Positions 59,023 through 64,000 of a DNA stretch of 64,000 bases are shown in pieces. This DNA is from Chamaecrista fasciculata (Eukaryota; Streptophyta; Magnoliopsida; Fabales; Fabaceae), in the NCBI GenBank assembly GCA_003254925.1, contig QANZ01015953.1, positions 1,498 through 65,497 of the forward strand, in the 5' to 3' direction. Within the stretch, counting starts at the first letter, position 1. Each line of letters starts with the position of its first letter. The position numbers and the translations under genes are program-made. Below the pieces are notes generated by a model. It did no database searches, was not told the DNA's origin, and saw nothing but the letters and a program-made list of their open reading frames with translations.

Positions 59023-62000
59023 TTATTTAGTGAAGCAATCACAGGAATATAGGCTCAGTAACAAAAAATAACCAAGCAAGAACTTCTTACCTTGTCTTTT
59101 CTTGCGCTTAGGTTTCATGTGCTCCACAATGTAACTAATTACCTCCTTCAATGTAGCCTTCCTGTTTTCCTTGAAGTTCCATAGTTCAGAAACGATGTAC
59201 CTACCACTTGCATTGTATTCATTTATTTCTTTCAAGGCAGTAACAACAGCCATATATATATCATCCCCCCATTCGTCTATCAGATCTCGTAACTTCTCAT
59301 CTTCTTTATCTATAATTTCCTGCATCAATGTCACATTCTTTAGTTGTACCATCTCCATGAAAACAAACATAAAGTATAATAAATATTGTGAATAAAGAAA
59401 GCAAGTCTTAGTGGACATGCCTCTACTTTATCACCATCTGTGATAATTTTAAATGGATGCCACCCAGGATTCTTCAAGTTCTCCTGCCACAAAGAGCAAG
59501 CTCAACACCCTTTGTCTGAGCATCTTGAAGACGTGATTTTTTCTTGCGTAATTTTTTCTTGCAGGCATTCACAAAAACCTTCTGATCAAGCTCTCCCATT
59601 TTCTTAATACCAATATTATGTCGTGGACTCTGCCTATCCTTTAACACCTGAAAGATTTGAAAGTTATGATTTATAATTTTTCTCCTTTAACAATAATCCT
59701 TACCCTATCATACTTCTTTATTCTTGCAGAAAAGGGAAGCTAATCAATCTTCTATACATTAAGGTTCAACTTGAGCACAACTGGATTCAGAAATAGAAGT
59801 AGTAGGTTCAAAACAATGGTACCAATTACCATAACTTAATCTCATGTCATTTTGACTTAGAATTTCTTTTTCTCATTATTTTTTGAGGAAGAAGGAACCT
59901 TTTTTTCTCAAACTCTCCTTTCTCAACTAACAGTTATTATTTCTACTTACACAAAACTGTGAGTGTGTAAAAGAAATTTTTGCTTGCAAAATCTGACTAA
60001 TGCAAAGATTTTTTTTAAAAAAAATAGTGAAAAATAAGTATATAAACTAATAAACATAAAAATAAAAGGAAACATACTTCTATTAGTTTTTTACGAGCAT
60101 CCTGTAGTTCATCATTGCTTTGGCGCTCTTTGGCAATAAGAACTTGATTTAAGATCTCCATGTCCTCAAAATCTTCCACTTTTTTTTCAACAGCTGCAAT
60201 TCCATCTTTCAACACTTCTATTTCCATTTCCAACATCTGGTTGGCATCAACCTGCTTTTCCAACTGAATTATCTTCTTCTTCAATGTCTCCTCTGTCTCT
60301 CTCTGGAAACTTGAGATTCATGTTAGCAGAAGGAATTCAAAGTGTATAAGAAATGAGTGATAAATGGCATACGCTAGATTATGTAATTAATTTCAAATCC
60401 TAGAAACTATAAAAGAAGCAACCTTTTGCTCTTCGAAAAGCCTCAAGACATTCTCATCAGCTATCTTTTTCTGCTTCAAAGCCTGTTTGAGGGTTGCATT
60501 CCTCAAATCATTCTAGAAGGGAAAAGAGATTGCATTAGTATCTTGTAAAAGAGCATCATAGTTACATCTGATTTTCCGAGATAAGATAATCACAAACAAA
60601 ATGAATATACTGGTTGTTTTGTTAAACCACTTAACTCAATATATCTTTTAGTATATCTATATTTTCCCACTGACAAGAAACTGTAGTCCAGTTTGCATAT
60701 GGAAAAAGATCTCCTGGTTTCTGGTATGGTTTAAGCAAGTGGCTTGGGTGAATAGAGCTATACTTGAGGTCAAACTAATAAAATGATAGTTTAAAACAGA
60801 AAAAAAGCCAAAAAGAGATGATAAGTTGACAAGGATAATCATCAATAAGCAAGCAAGAAGAAGGGTAAAAAAATATATATAAGGAATACAAGATCTGATA
60901 GTACTAATAAGGAGGATCTCAATTACAGTTTTTATTAGAGAACTCAAGAGTATGAAGTAGTACAAGTATTGAGAAGAATGGATAATGGTAAAGCAATTGG
61001 GGCTGATCATATACCAATTGAGGTGTGGAAGAGTTTAGGTAGCAAGTGTGTGAAATGGTTAACAAAGCTTTTTAATGTGATAATGAGATCCAAGAAAATA
61101 CCGGATGAATGGAGGAAATATACTCTAATCCCAGTAAATAAGAACAAGGGGCTAGATGCTTATTAAGCGGGTGATCGGACCAATTCATACCATGCTATTT
61201 AGAGGCTTTTCATTGTGTTTTATAATGTTTTAGAAGCTTATTAGAGTGGTTTTAGCCTCTGGATATGATAATTAAAGTTTCTAGTTAACAATTGCAAATT
61301 GGTTCTTTTATCGTCTAAAAGTGTAGTTTTCTCGGGTTATGATCATTGATTTGTATTTAATCTTTTTGGCTTGAGATACTACACATTTTCATGTTGCAAT
61401 TGCAGGTTTAAAGGAACTAAATCTTGTGAGAATCAAGTGCAAGAGGCCGGAGATTGAAGCGGAGCAAGTGGGAATTGAAACACACATATTTTTGTGGGTG
61501 CTGGAAAACCCGCCGCGGCCTTGCCCGCGGCGGTTTCCACGGCAAGAATCGCGAAATTGGCCCAAAAATGAGATTTTGAAGCCCAATCAATTTGGTCCCT
61601 ATCCAGACCCGACCCATGCGTCATAGGACTCGAAAATTGACCTAATTTAAGTCTCTAAACCCTCTCTAAATGGAAGAGACACATTAAACACACTCTCCAT
61701 CATCTTCTCCACTTTCTCTCATCTCCCACCTTCATCCATGGCTATCTTGGAGGCTAGGAGGCTTGGTGAAGCTGAATTCCTCTCCATGAGCAGCTAGATT
61801 CCACACCCGGAGGAGGATTGGAGGAGGCCCGAGCTTGGTTCTTCACTTAGGGAGTTTTACTTTACACTTTTTGTAGTTATATATTAGGATTTGAGTTTAT
61901 TTTTGTTTAGACAACTTGTTATTCTGATATTGACTATGAATTTGAGATTAAATTATGGATTCTGATATGTATTGATTATTCTTGTCTTGATTATGATCCG

Positions 62001-63803
62001 TTCGGACACGTTGTAGTTTGTTTGACTAGTAATTGAGATAAGTTTCTCTATGATAACTTTGTCTGAGTTATAGAGTTACCTGAATCTATTATTTTATCTC
62101 ACCATTAGCTTTATTAGAGTGATTATCTTAGTTATGGTTATAATTGAGTTAATTGCTATGTTTAACGGTAGTTAGACAACTTTAGTAAATGGTTTGTGAA
62201 GTAATTACTCCGATCTTTGTAAGCTAGAAAGGCCGAATTTAGTTCCTCCGTTGGGTGTTTCCATTAATAAGTGTCTTTATTATCTTTTTAGTTTAGCTTT
62301 ATAATTAAAAATCACAAAAATATTTTAGTTCTATAACATTTAGTTTTCTTGCACACCAAGTGTTTGATAAAATGCCTTGTTCTATACCCGATTAGTTAAG
62401 TCTTTTATAATTCATTATTGAACCTTTGCAAGTGGTTCCTCGAGAGATCGACTCGGATTGCACCACTATAGTGCATTATTTCCGGTATTTCTGACCACCT
62501 AACGACGGGTGCGGTCAGCGGGAAACGAAGATTTGAGACAGAATTATAGAAAATCAATTTGACTTCATGCCAGGATGGTAAACCACAAGTTGTATGCTTA
62601 CTAAGAAAATTGGTGGAGAGATTTCAAAGATCTTTTAAGGATCCATACGTGGTTTTCATTGATTCGGAAAAGGCCTACGATAAAGTACCAAGAGAAATAT
62701 TATAGAATGTTTTGGAAAAGAAAGTAGTTCATGTGGCTTATATCCAAGCAATCAAAGTCATGTATGATGAAGCCACATTTTCTTTGTGTGTGTGTATGGA
62801 GCCACGAAAGATTTTCCTATGACCATAAAACAACATCAAGGTTTTGCTTTGAGCCCTTACCTGTTTAATGTGGTATAATTGGATGTGCTCACTAAACATA
62901 TACAAGTGAGACCAAGTTGTATGCTTTTTTGTTGATGATATAGTCTTGGTTCGAGATTCCAAAGGTGAAGTCAAAGAAAAATAAGAGAAGTAGAGACAAA
63001 CTTTGGGGACATGGATTTCGCATCAGTTGAAGTAAAAAGAAATTTATGGAATGCAAATTTAATGGAAGGAAAGCTGATTTTAGGTGTGAGACGAAACTAT
63101 GGGATAAGAAATCATAAGTTTCACGTATTTGAGAACTATTATACAAAATAAAGTAGAAATGCAGTGGGACATAAACCATAGGATCCAAGCAGGGTGGATG
63201 AAATGGAGGAAGACTAAAGGGGTTATTTGTGATATAAGAGTACCATTTAAACTAAAAGGAAAAATATATTTTTATGGTATTAAATGTTGGACAATAAAAG
63301 GTTAGTATGAGCAAAAATTCAGCGTGATTGAGATAAGAATGTTGCGTTGGACGAGTAGTGAATAATATCAGGAATAATTAAGTGTGTCAAAGAGAAAGTT
63401 AAGGTAACACATATTATAGAAAAGTTAGTTAAAATAAGCCTTAGGTGGTTAGGCCATGTACAAATAAGGCTTTTGGAGGCTTCGGTAAATAAAGTAGACC
63501 AAATGGGAAAAAGATAGAACACGTTAACATCAATTGGTCTATATAGCCAATTCCACCTAATGGGAAAAAGACTTTAATTATATTGTTGTTGTAATCCGAT
63601 AACTGATAGAGAAAAACTGCAATATATATTACCTTCTTTTTTTCTTCAAGTTTCTGCCTCTCATGCTCAGTTTGTGCCTCACATTTGTTTAAATCTATGT
63701 TCCCGGAATCAAGCTTTCGCTTCTTTTTCTCCAATTCCCTGTCCAACCTTTCTCGTCCATCCAAAGTCCTTTGTAACACTTCACGGTCTCTGCACTGCAT
63801 TTC
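59023..63803 (-). CDS. Coiled-coil/XH-domain protein (FDM/IDN2/SGS3-like), 3' half, frameshifted
   Basis: Family members bind RNA duplexes and assist RNA-directed DNA methylation in the nucleus. Exons read right to left: 63803-63633 and 60512-60423 (coiled coil rich in E/K/R), 60302-60078 (coiled coil ending 'ALNQ'-like 'ILNQVLIAKERQSNDELQDA'), 59647-59421 (start of XH: 'IGIKKMGELDQKVFVNACKK'), 59319-59091 (XH: 'EIIDKEDEKLRDLIDEWGDD' and 'NEYNASGRYIVSELWNFKE'). Junction phases agree. The 59421/59319 junction fits a GC-AG intron. In exon 59647-59421 one base is missing near 59497: after 'KGVEL' the family's 'SLWQENLKNP.WHPF' continues only in the next frame. This suggests a pseudogene or an assembly error. 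The end is either a read-through stop at 59023 or an unseen exon after the donor at 59090. The N-terminal XS and zinc-finger parts would lie beyond 64000. Confidence 0.8.
60950..63590 (+). pseudogene. Dead LINE reverse transcriptase inside an intron of the XH gene
   Basis: The + strand frame 60969-61166 begins a non-LTR reverse transcriptase: 'NGKAIGADHIPIEVWKSLG' then 'KIPDEWRKYTLIPVNKNKG'. After an insertion (61170-62540) it resumes as 'YVVFIDSEKAYDKVPRE' (palm motif A, 62648-62698), a 'QGFALSPYLFNVV' block (62835-62873) and 'FVDDIVLV' (motif C, about 62930-62950). Near 63440 'RWLGHVQ' precedes the usual end. Stops and frame changes are frequent. It lies in the intron between exons 63633-63803 and 60423-60512, opposite to that gene. 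Confidence 0.75.
61170..62540 (+). mobile_element. Unclassified insertion within the dead LINE
   Basis: It separates two halves of the reverse transcriptase. It begins near 'agcgggtgatcggaccaatt' and ends near 'acgggtgcggtcagcgggaa'. A GC-rich palindromic stretch (ccgccgcggccttgcccgcggcgg, 61509-61532, quoted in words: a CCGCCGCGG / CCGCGGCGG inverted pair) lies inside. No pol domain, LTR pair or clear target duplication is visible. Composition and position suggest a non-autonomous retroelement. Confidence 0.4.
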
Positions 63804-64000
63804 CTAGATTCTAAGGGGAAAAAAAAAGATAAAGTAATTCTTAATCAATATCTCACATGCAACATTCTTTCAATTCACATAAGAACATAAGAATGTAAAT
63901 CAAGGCTGTCAATATTCAATGCAACCTTCTATTTAAGATGTTTTTTTCCAAGTATGTTACGCATGTATTGACAACAAACATACTTATCAAAGAAAATAGC
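63804..64000 (-). other. Intron sequence of the XH gene at the window edge
   Basis: Upstream of the exon ending at 63803 the - strand shows an acceptor (CTAG before GAAATG). No further exon is visible before the edge. Confidence 0.45.

Noticed and set aside
61389..61626. Four overlapping frames near 61389-61626
   Set aside because: Overlap on both strands is produced by a GC-rich palindromic stretch within an insertion; no protein motif is present.
1..64000. CRISPR array, operon or phage-like system
   Set aside because: There are no regularly spaced repeats with unique spacers, and the window is plainly plant nuclear DNA; the short tandem repeats found are minisatellites or transposon parts.

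Overview
This is eukaryotic nuclear DNA from a flowering plant, most likely a eudicot. The evidence is a split gene with plant splice sites, Ty1-copia LTR elements, L1-type LINEs, tRNA-derived SINEs, hAT, CACTA and TRIM elements, and a decayed chloroplast trnP(UGG) fragment. I cannot name the species. There are no operons, CRISPR arrays or prokaryotic genes.

Two host genes are visible. The first (+ strand, coding 14237-34379) is an intact oxidosqualene cyclase of the cycloartenol/lanosterol-synthase branch. Eighteen exons join in frame into a 759-residue protein with the DCTAE catalytic motif and several QW repeats. It differs from ordinary cycloartenol synthase at two product-determining sites: the position equivalent to AtCAS1 His477 is Glu, and Ile481 is Val. 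A 5'-UTR exon with a TATA-like sequence (about 12430-12530) and a poly(A) signal (34489) can be proposed. The second (- strand, 59023-63803, running off the right edge) is the 3' half of a coiled-coil/XH-domain protein of the FDM/IDN2/SGS3-like family, which acts in RNA-directed DNA methylation. Its XH region has a 1-base frameshift near 59497, so it is a pseudogene or holds an assembly error. The two genes show no functional link.

Everything else is mainly mobile DNA. 1-10622: two oppositely oriented long LTRs, a broken antisense copia element carrying two nested solo LTRs with exact target duplications, then a different 401-bp LTR. 10623-14236: foldback repeats and the cyclase 5' region. 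14435-34265: cyclase introns packed with foldback MITE-like families, two copies of an unclassified repeat, a LINE piece, a solo LTR, a SINE and a CACTA end. 34522-34919: a complete TRIM with 108-bp LTRs. 35000-40270: LINE remnant, a degenerate putative gypsy-type transposase-like ORF split by a solo LTR. 40275-44395: a small LTR element carrying a hAT-like insertion and a SINE, then a second related hAT-like element. 44396-54735: sparse AT-rich DNA, the chloroplast fragment, and a 2-kb duplicated segment flanking an L1 tail, a third copy of the unclassified repeat and a 240-N gap. 54735-57780: a GC-rich unclassified block with minisatellites. 60950-63590: a dead LINE with its own insertion, inside an intron of the XH gene.

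All protein and family calls rest on reading motifs by eye; no database search was run.
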